Below, piece by piece: positions 19,201 through 28,188 of a stretch of 64,000 bases of DNA. The DNA is from Candidatus Endobugula sertula (GTDB lineage Bacteria > Pseudomonadota > Gammaproteobacteria > Pseudomonadales > Cellvibrionaceae), in NCBI GenBank assembly GCA_001723645.1, contig MDLC01000007.1, positions 27,816-91,815 of the forward strand, written 5' to 3'. The notes beneath the pieces are model-generated. The model saw only the letters and a program-made list of their open reading frames with translations. It ran no database searches and was not told the DNA's origin. Position 1 is the stretch's first letter, and every line of letters begins with the position of its first letter. The position numbers were made by a program, and so were the translations under genes.

Positions 19201-22200
19201 CGATGCACTGTTGGATATTTATCAGTGGGCGTTTGAATCGGACCTTCAGCCGGGAGAGCGTTTTTACGACACCTTATTGGATGGGCACTATAGCTTGCTT
19301 GCTATTGTTGATGCGATAGCTGTTGGCCAGGATCTACCACCGATGAATAGCGCATTGTATCAGCGACTGAAATCATTAAAGTCTGTTGCTGTAGTCGATC
19401 AAGTTGATTCCTCGAATGAAGGCGGTCAAGTAGAAGACAGACAGATTGAAGTGCTATCTGAAAGTAGTGAGACTCATGTTAATACAACGACAGAACCCGT
19501 CACCCCTGTTTTAGAGACTGATCATATCGCCGATGCCATTATGGAAAATGCTGGAGACCCGCAGAGTGACGAGTCTGATATCGGGCCTGATAGGGAACTG
19601 ACTGGTGAACCTGAGCTTCCTGTGAACTCTCTTGAATTGATATCGGAAAGTCATAGTGAACAAGGCATTGAAACCGCTGCGTTAGCCAATGAGACAGTGG
19701 ATGTGGCTGATGAAGTTGTAGATGAGATTGATGGGGAAATCGTTGAGATATTTTTGGAAGAAGCCAGTGAGTTAATTGAAGCTATTCATGCCTGGGAAAA
19801 TGGTGGAAATGAACGAGTCGGTAATGAGGCGTTACAGCGCTTGTTACATACCTTTAAAGGCGGAGCCCGCCTTGCTGGTTTGATAGATATTGGTGACTTA
19901 GCACATAATTTTGAGTCTTACCTGATTAGCCAATATCGGAGTAAGACATCTGATACGTTGATGGAAAGCATCCATCAATATCAGGATCAACTGATTCAAT
20001 ATATTGATGCCTTAAGTACTTCACCAGAGTTACCAGAACTGTCTACCCCATCATCTTCAGCAGAGCTATCCCCTGAACTATCGTTGCCGGATACTCCAAC
20101 GACTAGCAAGAATGTTGAAACAGAAAACCATCGTCATGGTGAAATTTCTGTTGCTGAAGAAGAGCGAATAGACGTTGGATTGGAAGCGAGCATAGGAGAC
20201 CTGACGGATAAATCCAAAACGGTTGTTAATGAGGTTGCTGGCCCACTGAGGAATAAAACAGAGGGAACGGATACCGTTCAACCCGACGTATTATCTTCTA
20301 ATGATGACAACGTAGTGCCTTTTACTGGCAAAGCAGAAGTGGCTCCCGCCGTTAAGCCTACTACTTCGATAACGTTTCCAGGTTTTGATGTCACGACAAG
20401 TGCAGCACCAGCCCAACGTGTTATGCCTCAGGAGATGGTAAAAGTTTCGGCTAATTTGATGGAAGAATTGGTAAACTTGGCTGGTGAAACATCGATTAGT
20501 CGTGGCCGTATGGAGCAGCAAATCAATGATATGGGTTATTCTTTGGAGGAAATGGGTACTACAGTTGAGCGTTTACAGGAACAGTTGCGCCGACTTGATA
20601 TTGAAACAGAGGCACAGGTTATTTTTCGTCAGGAGCAGCTGTCTGATCGCGATGATTTCGATCCGTTGGAAATGGACCGCTATTCACAGCTACAACAATT
20701 ATCTCGTTCATTGATTGAGTCCGCTTCGGATCTCATTGATTTAAAATCGACCTTAAGTGATAAAGCGCGTGATGCGGAAACGGTATTACTGCAGCAGTCA
20801 CGTATTAATACTGAGTTGCAGGAGGGCCTAATGCGTTCGCGCATGGTGCCTTTTTCCCGTTTGGTGCCACGTTTGCGTCGGATTGTTCGGCAGATATCCA
20901 ATGAATTAGGGAAAGACGTTGTTTTTGAGTCCAGTGATACTGAAGGTGAATTGGATAGGAATATGATGGAGCGTATGGTGGCTCCATTGGAACATATGCT
21001 GCGTAATGCGGTAGATCATGGTATTGAGCCCCAGCCAGTGCGCCAGCATCGGGGTAAGCCCGCTGCTGGTCGTATTACTTTGTCGCTGGAACGTGAAGGA
21101 GGGAATATCTTATTGGTATTGTCAGATGATGGTGCTGGTATCGATGTGCAACGTACGCGACAAAAAGCGATTGAACGCCAATTAATGAGTGCCGATGCGG
21201 CGTTAACGGATCAAGAAATATTACAGTTTATTTTCCGTCCTGGCTTTTCAACGGCAGAAACCGTGACGCAAATTTCCGGTCGTGGTGTCGGCATGGATGT
21301 GGTGAGCAGTGAAATTAAGCAACTGGGTGGAAGTATTGAAATTCACTCCAGAGAAGGTCAGGGAACGGTATTTTCTATTCGTTTACCCTTCACGGTGTCT
21401 GTGAATCGGGCCTTAATGATTTCAATGGGCGACGATGGTTATGCCGTTCCCTTGAATGCCATAGAAGGTATTGCCCGTATTCACCCGGATGAATTGCCTC
21501 AATATTATGAAGACGAAGACAGCGACTTCGAGTATGCGGGCACACATTACCAACTAAAATATCTGGGAAGTTTATTAGACGCAAAAGTCAAACCAAAACT
21601 TACCGGGCATACATTGCCTGTGCCTGTGTTATTGGTGCGTAGCGCAAGTCACGCGTTTGCCTTACAGGTTGATTCTCTTCAAGGTAGTCGCGAGATTGTT
21701 GTAAAATCCTTGGGAGCGCAATTTAGTGCAGTGCAGGGTCTTGCTGGTGCCACTATTATGGGAGATGGCCATGTGGTGGTTATTCTGGATGTGCATGCGA
21801 TGATTCGACAGCAGTATGCCTTATCCAGCATGATTGAGGTTGCTGAATCTGTTGAAGAGATGAAAGAGCTACCTGCGAAAAAGCGTATGGTTATGGTCGT
21901 AGATGATTCTGTGACGGTGCGTAAGGTAACGACCCGTTTTCTGGAACGTGAAGGCTATGATGTGATGACGGCAAAAGATGGCGTTGATGCGATGCAAATT
22001 TTGCAGAACCATACGCCAGATGTCATGTTACTGGATATTGAAATGCCTAGAATGGATGGTTTTGAAGTGGCCAAACGAGTGCGTATCAGTAGCCATCTTG
22101 CTGATTTACCTATTATTATGATTACCTCAAGGACAGGAGAGAAACACCGTCAAACAGGGTTGGCGGCTGGAGCTACTTACTATATGGGTAAACCTTATCA

Positions 22201-22252
22201 GGAAGCAGAGCTGCTAGCTAATATTCGTCAGCTTTTTTTGGCAGAGAGTTAA
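16265..22252 (+). CDS. chpA: Chemotaxis histidine kinase/response regulator hybrid ChpA
   Basis: The core kinase of the Pil-Chp system, 1,995 residues. Clear Hpt domains have phosphorylatable His at about residue 655 (FHTLKGSGRL), 819 (MHTLKGSAYMA) and 1195 (LHTFKGGARLA). The N-terminal region (TYIHQVYGSLHMSGF) looks like a degenerate Hpt. Variable acidic linkers follow. Dimerisation and HATPase segments come next (ETSISRGRMEQQI; HMLRNAVDHGIE near residue 1575; DDGAGID; GRGVGMDVV), then a CheW-like domain and a C-terminal receiver (MVVDDSVTVRK) with phospho-Asp at about 1924 in LLDIEMPRMDG. Pseudomonas ChpA is longer and has more phosphotransfer domains. The gene sits between pilK and chpB. 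Confidence 0.96.
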   Translation: MADNRQYMALEWIIRDIKDTLSQARRALDGYVRDSADIIQLKFCLTYIHQVYGSLHMSGFHGAAMIVSEMEVLAQQLLENNISHQSEAVDVLIRAIEQLPDYLEHALKAKRDQPSLVLPLLNDLRAVRDAHFLSESTLFSPNLDYAHNYQGVPHPISQNSQQLIPLVAKLRKMYQFAAASVIHKRNVEQNLEYLLKVSRRLQQILAGTKRFVVWEITEAFVTGLQTNIIPTNASIKKLLRELDEELNVLETNGTEPLADHTHDDLLKNLLYYLFSCEGSTPVIDKIRESYVLNKGSLLAPADIEGTIKTVDSSAMRAVMVAILNEFIEVKNALENCRAEHQLTCDFSAIESTFRRVADTLAILGVGHLRQEMLENISRVNVIKNVQGFPANELLEIEQSIYIIEQALESTLLESENTPSGTFHPFDEEHEFALQESRNGLEEAKDAVVNYIATQWNIKNLQSVPQLLRNVSKNLSILVLKAPAEILSACASYIELQLINQTKRPQWSQLDSLADVIASIDYFLEVLSLTREENADILKSAGNGLLSLGVPVTRVQQIMDGLLLNSVEEETSVTETPETPLETGIEETTDVTVEEPTVVGNISVEDDNEALIDDEIIEIFVEEAIEVQQTIDEYLPVWVESLDHQEALTEVRRAFHTLKGSGRLVKAMDIGELAWSVENMLNRIIDKVLVPENIHTYLVQCVCALLPELVTAFGQQKATPHLDLCEQYKVWAYELAEDKIPQALLAIANDNVDVEPTEGTIATVEEVEAVVEHDIDPQLWEIFSAEAEIHLTIVREYIAEMESAKPFYKPPSDAMQRAMHTLKGSAYMADITPIAELMKPMELFAKDLRRYQVSIDEDVLQLIKDSVTYTEEALEQIAELTYPRIEKINLFLARVAELRERSVGHLIKHEEAQTVPVVDPAILEMLMNDGMDHLLDIDTVISQWRNNGVTKEDWQSIIHELDIVKHGAERANLGSMIQLCDALLDIYQWAFESDLQPGERFYDTLLDGHYSLLAIVDAIAVGQDLPPMNSALYQRLKSLKSVAVVDQVDSSNEGGQVEDRQIEVLSESSETHVNTTTEPVTPVLETDHIADAIMENAGDPQSDESDIGPDRELTGEPELPVNSLELISESHSEQGIETAALANETVDVADEVVDEIDGEIVEIFLEEASELIEAIHAWENGGNERVGNEALQRLLHTFKGGARLAGLIDIGDLAHNFESYLISQYRSKTSDTLMESIHQYQDQLIQYIDALSTSPELPELSTPSSSAELSPELSLPDTPTTSKNVETENHRHGEISVAEEERIDVGLEASIGDLTDKSKTVVNEVAGPLRNKTEGTDTVQPDVLSSNDDNVVPFTGKAEVAPAVKPTTSITFPGFDVTTSAAPAQRVMPQEMVKVSANLMEELVNLAGETSISRGRMEQQINDMGYSLEEMGTTVERLQEQLRRLDIETEAQVIFRQEQLSDRDDFDPLEMDRYSQLQQLSRSLIESASDLIDLKSTLSDKARDAETVLLQQSRINTELQEGLMRSRMVPFSRLVPRLRRIVRQISNELGKDVVFESSDTEGELDRNMMERMVAPLEHMLRNAVDHGIEPQPVRQHRGKPAAGRITLSLEREGGNILLVLSDDGAGIDVQRTRQKAIERQLMSADAALTDQEILQFIFRPGFSTAETVTQISGRGVGMDVVSSEIKQLGGSIEIHSREGQGTVFSIRLPFTVSVNRALMISMGDDGYAVPLNAIEGIARIHPDELPQYYEDEDSDFEYAGTHYQLKYLGSLLDAKVKPKLTGHTLPVPVLLVRSASHAFALQVDSLQGSREIVVKSLGAQFSAVQGLAGATIMGDGHVVVILDVHAMIRQQYALSSMIEVAESVEEMKELPAKKRMVMVVDDSVTVRKVTTRFLEREGYDVMTAKDGVDAMQILQNHTPDVMLLDIEMPRMDGFEVAKRVRISSHLADLPIIMITSRTGEKHRQTGLAAGATYYMGKPYQEAELLANIRQLFLAES

Positions 22253-22276
22253 CTGGCGGCGTAGGTATGAAGTATT

Positions 22277-23233
22277 GTGCTGAAAATAGGTATTGTTAGT
22301 GAAACACATGTTCAACAATACTATTTAAAGCATGTTGTTGAGGAAAGTGGTTACCAATCTGAGTGTTGTTTATTGGTAGCTGAATTTAGTGATAAGGATA
22401 AGCCGATGACATTATCCAGCGTAGATGCCTGGCTTATTGATGTGGATATTGAGCGTTTGGATGGTTATTTGCTCCGTCATTTTGAAGACTGGCTTAGTGG
22501 TATTGAAGCCCCAATTATTTTTAGCGAAGGTAATACGTATAATGCTGCAGAAGCAGATTTTATTTCTTGGTCTCGGCAACTGAACATTAAGTTGTTGAAT
22601 CTTAAGGGGCAACTGCAGCTACTGAGAAGAAATAAAGTAAAAGCGGCGAATATCTGGGTATTAGCAGCGTCTACGGGTGGTCCTGAGGTGGTTAAGCGCT
22701 TTCTTGATAGGGTGGATAAAGATCTTGATGTGGGTTTTATCTATGTGCAGCACATTGATCAGATGCAGTACCAGGTGCTTAGCGAAACCGTTTGTCGAGA
22801 CAGTCACTATACCGGGCTGATTGCTTCTCATGGCGAAGTCGTTTGTAGCAAAACGGTTATGGTGATTCCTGCGGATAAATTGGTCGAGTTGCAAAGCAAT
22901 GGCACTATGATTGTTCATCAAGATCGCCCATGGAGAGGGGTGTATAGCCCATCTATTGATCAGGTGGTTGCTAATGTAGCGGATGTTTATGGTGCCGCAT
23001 CCGGAGTGATATTTTTTACAGGTATGGGGGATGATGGCACAGCGGGTTGTCGCTTGATGTCATTACGTGGTGGGCAGGTATGGGTGCAGTCACCGTCGTC
23101 TTGCACCGTAGAATCGATGCCTAAATCAGTCATTGATACAGGCTGTGCGGCTAAGGTTGATACTCCCGAAAGTCTTGCAATACATCTTAATGTGGCATTG
23201 AAAAATTCTGCAGCAACCATTACAGAAAAATAG
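22277..23233 (+). CDS. chpB: CheB-type methylesterase ChpB
   Basis: Predicted to demethylate PilJ, opposing PilK. The C-terminal CheB domain of this 318-residue protein has the catalytic triad: S132 in LAASTGGPEVV, H159 in YVQHID and D252 in FFTGMGDDG. The N-terminal 100 residues only loosely resemble a receiver: there is no acidic pair near the start, although WLIDVDIERLDG is reminiscent of the phosphorylation loop, so regulation by phosphorylation is doubtful. The start is a GTG at 22277, 24 bases after chpA; no better ATG precedes the conserved region. Confidence 0.93.
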   Translation: MLKIGIVSETHVQQYYLKHVVEESGYQSECCLLVAEFSDKDKPMTLSSVDAWLIDVDIERLDGYLLRHFEDWLSGIEAPIIFSEGNTYNAAEADFISWSRQLNIKLLNLKGQLQLLRRNKVKAANIWVLAASTGGPEVVKRFLDRVDKDLDVGFIYVQHIDQMQYQVLSETVCRDSHYTGLIASHGEVVCSKTVMVIPADKLVELQSNGTMIVHQDRPWRGVYSPSIDQVVANVADVYGAASGVIFFTGMGDDGTAGCRLMSLRGGQVWVQSPSSCTVESMPKSVIDTGCAAKVDTPESLAIHLNVALKNSAATITEK

Positions 23234-23242
23234 AGACTTATC

Positions 23243-23737
23243 ATGGATACACCGATTACTAATACTCCTACAGTAATGAATGTTGATGAAGTGCCCAGTT
23301 TATTGGTACCTATTACTGATAGGCGTCTCTTATTGCCGATGGTTTCTATTGCAGAAACACTACCTTACAAGCAACCACAGGAGCCTAAAAAAATAGAGGG
23401 GTGCAAGTGGTATTTGGGGGATATTTTATGGCGTGGCATTATGGTGCCCATGATTTCCTATGAAGCCATTAACGGTGATGCTATTGCGGATATTAAAGGC
23501 GTTACTCAAATGGTTGTGTTGAATAATACTGGGGTACACCCCAAGCTTCCTTTTATTTGTTTTCCTACACAAGGAATCCCACGGCTGAGTCGTGTTACGA
23601 ATGATTCTATTGTTGAAGATCAGATGATTGTTCCAAAAGCTTTCGATCAAATGAACGTTCATGTGGCTGGTGAACCTGCTGCTATTCCTAATATTTCTAA
23701 ACTGGAACAAGCTTACGTCCAATTAATGTCTCTATAG
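23243..23737 (+). CDS. chpC: CheW-like protein ChpC
   Basis: A 164-residue CheW-domain adaptor and the last gene of the Pil-Chp operon. The fold is indicated by VPSLLVPITDRRLLLPMVSIAETLPY, CKWYLGDILWRGIMVPMISYEAINGD and IVEDQMIVPKAFDQMNVHVAGEPAAIPNISKL. In Pseudomonas ChpC is proposed to couple additional receptors to ChpA. It begins 9 bases after chpB. The operon apparently ends here: nothing like the Pseudomonas chpD/chpE genes follows, and the next gene is purE after a 260-base gap. Confidence 0.9.
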   Translation: MDTPITNTPTVMNVDEVPSLLVPITDRRLLLPMVSIAETLPYKQPQEPKKIEGCKWYLGDILWRGIMVPMISYEAINGDAIADIKGVTQMVVLNNTGVHPKLPFICFPTQGIPRLSRVTNDSIVEDQMIVPKAFDQMNVHVAGEPAAIPNISKLEQAYVQLMSL

Positions 23738-23855
23738 CTTATTGGCTTTAGTGATCGATTTTGGGACTATCTACGCGATGGCTGACTAACAATATCTCTA
23801 TTATCCCTCTTTGTCATGTTGATGACTTGGAGTGGTAGCCTATAGAGATGTCTAC

Positions 23856-23864
23856 TGGTACAAT
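23856..23864 (+). promoter_or_regulatory. Putative extended -10 promoter element upstream of purE
   Basis: TGGTACAAT (extended -10, TGn plus TACAAT) lies about 135 bases before the purE ATG and is followed by a C-rich discriminator, TCGCCCC. No convincing -35 box is seen at the usual spacing. The same -10/discriminator word, TATAATTCGCCC, stands upstream of hisB, which supports a real promoter; GC-rich discriminators are a known feature of stringently controlled promoters. Confidence 0.4.
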
Positions 23865-23903
23865 TCGCCCCTTTTTCGAAGAATCGACGATTTAATCTAC
23901 CTA

Positions 23904-23918
23904 TTTTTTTGGGGGGGG
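23904..23918 (+). repeat. T7-G8 homopolymer junction upstream of purE
   Basis: Seven T followed by eight G lie 80-95 bases before the purE start, in the untranslated leader if the proposed promoter is right. Long G tracts are prone to slipped-strand change. Nothing else in this 260-base gap is recognisable. Confidence 0.6.
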
Positions 23919-23997
23919 TGAGTACGATAAGCTTTAATTCACCGCATCTGGTTTGTTGATCATTGGAATATATAGATATAGCTGAGAGATACAGTGT

Positions 23998-24489
23998 ATG
24001 AGTGCAATTGTTAGCATTATTATGGGCTCCCGATCTGATTGGCCGACCATGTCAGAAGCCGTTCAGGTAATGGACCAGTTAGGTGTCGCTTATGAGACTC
24101 ATGTCGTCTCAGCGCATAGAACACCAGAGCGCCTACTCGAATTTGCTCAGGGTGCAGATAAGCGTGGAATTAAGGTTATTATTGCGGGTGCGGGTGGTTC
24201 AGCTCACTTGCCAGGTATGGTTGCAGCGTTAACGCATTTGCCCGTTGTGGCTGTGCCTGTTAGCAGTAAGCATCTAAAAGGTATGGACAGCTTGATGTCA
24301 ATTGTGCAGATGCCTCGTGGGGTGGCCGTGGCGACCCAAGCTATTGGAGAAGCGGGTGCTTATAATGCAGGCTTAATGGCATCTCAAATGTTGGCAATTG
24401 CTGATGATAAACTGGAGAAACGTATCCAGCAGTGGCGCCAGGCACAGACAGATAGTGTGCCTTGGTCAGTTACAGACGATAGTGAATAA
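23998..24489 (+). CDS. purE: N5-carboxyaminoimidazole ribonucleotide mutase
   Basis: Converts N5-CAIR to CAIR in de novo purine synthesis; cytoplasmic octamer. The 163-residue class I PurE has [14 protein letters not shown] at the N-terminus (substrate-binding Ser and Asp), [15 protein letters not shown] with the catalytic His, and [28 protein letters not shown]. It is 3 bases upstream of purK, the enzyme supplying N5-CAIR, in the usual purEK operon. The length is normal and all active-site residues visible by eye are kept. Confidence 0.97.
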   Translation: MSAIVSIIMGSRSDWPTMSEAVQVMDQLGVAYETHVVSAHRTPERLLEFAQGADKRGIKVIIAGAGGSAHLPGMVAALTHLPVVAVPVSSKHLKGMDSLMSIVQMPRGVAVATQAIGEAGAYNAGLMASQMLAIADDKLEKRIQQWRQAQTDSVPWSVTDDSE

Positions 24490-24492
24490 GTC

Positions 24493-25611
24493 ATGTCCAT
24501 GCATATTGCGATTTTTGGTGGTGGTCAACTTGCCCAAATGACTGCACAGGCGGGCATTTCCTTAGGTTTTACCTTCTCTTTTATTGTGGGTGAAGGGGAA
24601 GATACCTGTTGTGTGGATGGCCTTGGTAACATTGTTGTTTTTCGTCAGGGAATGGATGCGGAAGCTTTGTTTAATGCACTGAAGAAGCCAGATGTTATCA
24701 CTGTTGAAAAAGAAATGGTGGATACAACGCTAATGGCGGCCTTACAACAGTACACTCGTGTATCGCCTAATGATCAAAGTGTCTATTTATCGCAAAATCG
24801 TATTCGTGAGAAGAATTTCCTGCGTCATCATGGTATCCCTACCGCCGAATTTGAAATTATTGAAACTCAAGAGCAATTGGAATCCTTGCCCCAGCGTTTG
24901 GGTTTTCCCATTTATATTAAAGCTGCTGAGTCGGGTTATGATGGTTATAATCAATGGCGTATTCAAAAGCAGGAAGATTTATCACAGGTTCTTCTCAGTG
25001 ATGATGTCGTATTAATTGCTGAGAAGCATATAGAGTATTCTCGTGAAATCTCAGTGATTGCTGCCCGTCGTGTCGATGGTGATATTGTTTATTATCCTCT
25101 GATGGAAAATCGCCACGAAGATGGCGTGTTGATTTCTACTATCGCCCCTGCCCCCCAAACCGTTAAAATCTTGGAAGAAGGTGCCATCGCCTATATGGAG
25201 ACCATTATGTCATCCATTGATTATGTGGGTATATTAACCATTGAGTGTTTTGATACTGAGCAGGGTCTGGTGGTGAATGAATTAGCACCACGTGTGCATA
25301 ACTCAGGGCATTGGTCTATTGAAGCTTGTGAGACCAGCCAGTTCGAAAATCATTGTCGAGCGATTGCGAATATTGCTCTAGGCCCAACAACGACTAAAGG
25401 TGTGGGTGGCATTGTGAATATGTTGGGGAAGCATGGTAGGCCTGAGGACTTTGCTCAAGAAGGCATGTTTTATCACGCTTATGGCAAGGAGGAACGCCCT
25501 CGTCGCAAGTTGGGCCATATTGCGGTATTAGCGGATAACCATATGGATGTGATTGACAAGTTAAACAAAGTTTTGGTGTTTTTGTATAAGGGTCGGTATA
25601 AAACATTGTGA
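24493..25611 (+). CDS. purK: N5-carboxyaminoimidazole ribonucleotide synthetase
   Basis: ATP-grasp enzyme (about 372 residues) that carboxylates AIR with bicarbonate, feeding PurE. It shows IAIFGGGQLAQMTAQAG at the N-terminus, NRIREKNFLRHHGIPTAEF, the ATP-grasp glycine-rich loop (FPIYIKAAESGYDGYNQW) and VNELAPRVHNSGHWSIEAC, diagnostic of PurK. Two adjacent ATGs (24493 and 24499) are possible starts; the second lies closer to the first beta strand. The C-terminus is complete at GRYKTL. It converges with the AsmA gene across a long hairpin. Confidence 0.96.
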   Translation: MSMHIAIFGGGQLAQMTAQAGISLGFTFSFIVGEGEDTCCVDGLGNIVVFRQGMDAEALFNALKKPDVITVEKEMVDTTLMAALQQYTRVSPNDQSVYLSQNRIREKNFLRHHGIPTAEFEIIETQEQLESLPQRLGFPIYIKAAESGYDGYNQWRIQKQEDLSQVLLSDDVVLIAEKHIEYSREISVIAARRVDGDIVYYPLMENRHEDGVLISTIAPAPQTVKILEEGAIAYMETIMSSIDYVGILTIECFDTEQGLVVNELAPRVHNSGHWSIEACETSQFENHCRAIANIALGPTTTKGVGGIVNMLGKHGRPEDFAQEGMFYHAYGKEERPRRKLGHIAVLADNHMDVIDKLNKVLVFLYKGRYKTL

Positions 25612-25624
25612 GACACTGTTAGAA

Positions 25625-25700
25625 ACTGTAGATTAAGCTGTGTATCTGTTTATCTCCTGTTGGGGGCAATGATAAACAGATACACAATGTCACCTACAGT
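25625..25700. terminator. Long bipartite hairpin between convergent purK and asmA
   Basis: A perfect 15-bp stem (GTGTATCTGTTTATC at 25640-25654 with GATAAACAGATACAC at 25671-25685) closes a 16-base loop. An outer 7-bp stem, ACTGTAG at 25625-25631 with CTACAGT at 25694-25700, extends it. It lies between two convergent stop codons, as a bidirectional terminator would. No long T tract follows on either strand, so termination strength is uncertain. Confidence 0.6.
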
Positions 25701-25709
25701 CTGGTCTTC

Positions 25710-27977
25710 CTAGAATAAATTGTCTAGTAGCTTTTTCTTAAGCTTATCTTTTAACGATTGTTTCACTTCTTCTTTTTCAGCGTCTAAGCCTAACTTTTCA
25801 GCCGCTTTCGCTGTTGCTTTGTCTTTGAGTTCTTCCTCCTTTGCTTTTAATTCTGCTTTTAGTTTTTCTTTTTTCTCTTTAAGCAACAGATCGGTAATAT
25901 TTTTTACTATAGTCGAGTAGTCGGGTTTTATCTTTGGGTCGCTAAATGAACCACTAATGTCCACTGGGATAGTGAGCCCTTGTAAGTCTGCAAGAGATTT
26001 TCCTCCCTGTCCACTATTGGTATTTACCACATGAATATTCGTTTTATAATCCAATACTTGTTGTGCCGTGTTGATGGTTCCTTCCCCAGTAATTCGTGCA
26101 GCAGGCGCAGTGATCAATAAGTCATTGTTAGTCGTGATATCGTTATTTACTAATAGTGTGGCGGTCATAGCGGCAAATTGAGTTTTATCATCGGTGCTGG
26201 TAGATGATTCTGTTACTGCCTTGCCTCGTGCTTGATCAATAAGTTTTTGGCCGTTGTCCAAAATCTTTTTTAAATCCAAACCTTTAATAGCGCCATCTCT
26301 TGCAACGACGTTAATAGTTCCTTTGGTCGAGGGTTTACCATTGTTTTCAAGGACTTTCAGATGGGTGCTTACATTACCAATGCCTGAGAACTTATCAGTG
26401 ACTTCGGTATCAATCAGTAAAGGTTCCAACTGTACGCCTTTTAACTGGGTGACAATGGAGAGTTCTGGATTTTGGGTTTTTTTTAAGGTTATGTTGCCAT
26501 TGAGCTTGCCTTGATAGAGCTCTGTTGTAGGGATGAGGACCACTTTCTTATTATCTGAGGCTATCGTCAGGTTACTATTTTCTAGTTTTATATTATTGGC
26601 AATGAGCGATTTAATGCGAAGTACGCCGTTAGCCTTAATATCTTTTAAAAGTGCAATCGGTGCGGCCAGGGTTTCAGCAACACTAGTGGGCTTAGTATTC
26701 TCTTCAGTTGTGGCGGTTTCTTCTGTTAATGGTAGATAGTCATCAACAATCATCTTATCCAGTGCAATGTCGAACTGATAATGAGGATTTTCCAAATTAA
26801 TAATAGAAATGCTGCTTTCTAATAAGCTCTGATCAAATTTGATTTGAGTATTCTGTAATGAAACACCATGAGGTGTCGCATTAAAGCTTGATGCAATGGA
26901 CAGATTCTCTAATGCAGTCGCTTTTGTTGGTGTATAGTCAATCTCTAGTTGATTAAGAATCTCTTTTGGATTAAATGTATTGGATTGAATATGACCGCGA
27001 ACCATTGACATTTTGTTACCAAGATTGATGGTGGTATCGCCAGACAAATTGACTCCCAGGCTATTAACCAATAGCTGTGGTATGGTGACCAGCATCTTGT
27101 CCAAATCAGCAGATATATCTGGAATAGTTAATCTGGCAGGGATGCGCCCATCAAAGCGCGTTTCTATTTGTAGATTTTTGGCATCGATTGTTTGGGTTTG
27201 CTGGTCAATATAGATGGAGTCTATGTTGGCATTCATGGTTGACAATGGGTGTTTGACTTGTAGTGCCAGTTTTTTAGCCTTGGCTTTTAAAGTATCAATA
27301 TTGAGATGGATTTGGGTATCAAGGTTAAAATCTACCAGAGGAGCTTGATTATGAGTTACCTTACCCGACAAGTGTAGAGGAGCGCTGGGATCGTTTAATA
27401 AATTGCCGCTAATGATGTTGAAGTTGCTGAGTTGGTAACTTGTTTGTGTTTGTTGATCCTCGTAAATAATGTTGCCGTCAGTAATATTAATGCCGGCTAT
27501 GGTGAGTGCAGCAATGGTCTTGGCATTATTGGAGGTGGGGTTAGTTGTGCTGGTGGGTTGCTGGCCTTGTGCTGTGGTGATGACACTATCAATACTACTT
27601 TTGCCTGATTTATTGACAATAATATGAATGTGCGGCGTTTTTAATAGAACGGTATCCACTTGTAGCTCACGCTTAAGTAAGGGCTTGAGTTTAACTTTAA
27701 TATTCGCTTGATCAACCTCAACAAAGTTGCCTGTACTGGCAATATCCTGAGGTTGAGCCAGTGAGAGCTTTTGGGTTTGTAGTCCTAGCCAAGGAAATAC
27801 AGATAAGGATAAATCCCCCTGAATTTGCAATGTTAAGCCCGTTTTATCCTTAACCACACGACTTATTTGTTCCTTGTAATCATTGGGATCTATAAATTGG
27901 GGGAGAGCAATAATCGCGACAATGAGTAATAACAGTAAAGTGATGAGAATAGAGAGAGATATTTTTAGTATTTTCAT
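25710..27977 (-). CDS. AsmA family protein
   Basis: A 755-residue protein with an N-terminal membrane anchor (ILKISLSILITLLLLLIVAIIALP), followed by the classic AsmA opening FIDPNDYKEQISRVVKDKTGLTLQIQGDL. A long repeating beta-rich periplasmic region and the C-terminal AsmA segment (VARDGAIKGLDLKKILDNGQKLIDQARGK, then TPAARITGEGTINTAQQVLDY-like sequence) complete it. AsmA-like proteins are proposed to bridge the envelope and move phospholipids to the outer membrane. The last 70 residues are a charged Lys/Glu helix. The ATG at 27977 directly precedes the membrane helix; an upstream start at 28043 adds a non-conserved extension. It is divergent from hisB, as in Pseudomonas. Confidence 0.9.
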   Translation of the reverse strand: MKILKISLSILITLLLLLIVAIIALPQFIDPNDYKEQISRVVKDKTGLTLQIQGDLSLSVFPWLGLQTQKLSLAQPQDIASTGNFVEVDQANIKVKLKPLLKRELQVDTVLLKTPHIHIIVNKSGKSSIDSVITTAQGQQPTSTTNPTSNNAKTIAALTIAGINITDGNIIYEDQQTQTSYQLSNFNIISGNLLNDPSAPLHLSGKVTHNQAPLVDFNLDTQIHLNIDTLKAKAKKLALQVKHPLSTMNANIDSIYIDQQTQTIDAKNLQIETRFDGRIPARLTIPDISADLDKMLVTIPQLLVNSLGVNLSGDTTINLGNKMSMVRGHIQSNTFNPKEILNQLEIDYTPTKATALENLSIASSFNATPHGVSLQNTQIKFDQSLLESSISIINLENPHYQFDIALDKMIVDDYLPLTEETATTEENTKPTSVAETLAAPIALLKDIKANGVLRIKSLIANNIKLENSNLTIASDNKKVVLIPTTELYQGKLNGNITLKKTQNPELSIVTQLKGVQLEPLLIDTEVTDKFSGIGNVSTHLKVLENNGKPSTKGTINVVARDGAIKGLDLKKILDNGQKLIDQARGKAVTESSTSTDDKTQFAAMTATLLVNNDITTNNDLLITAPAARITGEGTINTAQQVLDYKTNIHVVNTNSGQGGKSLADLQGLTIPVDISGSFSDPKIKPDYSTIVKNITDLLLKEKKEKLKAELKAKEEELKDKATAKAAEKLGLDAEKEEVKQSLKDKLKKKLLDNLF

Positions 27978-28161
27978 GATATGTATTATCGTGCTTGAGT
28001 GAGCGAGTACTTTATTTAAACAGACCCTAGGTTTCCGGGACATTCAGTGACCCGTTTTATCCGCTGGCCTAGTTAAGAGTCAGTGACAATAGCTCTAGAC
28101 CGCATGATTGTATATCAGTTCTGTTAGAATGTACTTTACCAACAAAGTCGCCGCGCTTGTA

Positions 28162-28188
28162 GTGTTAACGAGCTCTAACACGTATAAT
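28162..28188 (+). promoter_or_regulatory. Probable hisB promoter with overlapping dyad
   Basis: A perfect TATAAT (28183-28188) is followed by TCGCCC and lies about 60 bases upstream of the hisB ATG. Immediately upstream, GTGTTA at 28162-28167 and TAACAC at 28176-28181 form an inverted repeat around GAGCTC. The dyad occupies the spacer and would suit a repressor or activator. No good -35 box is visible. Confidence 0.45.
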
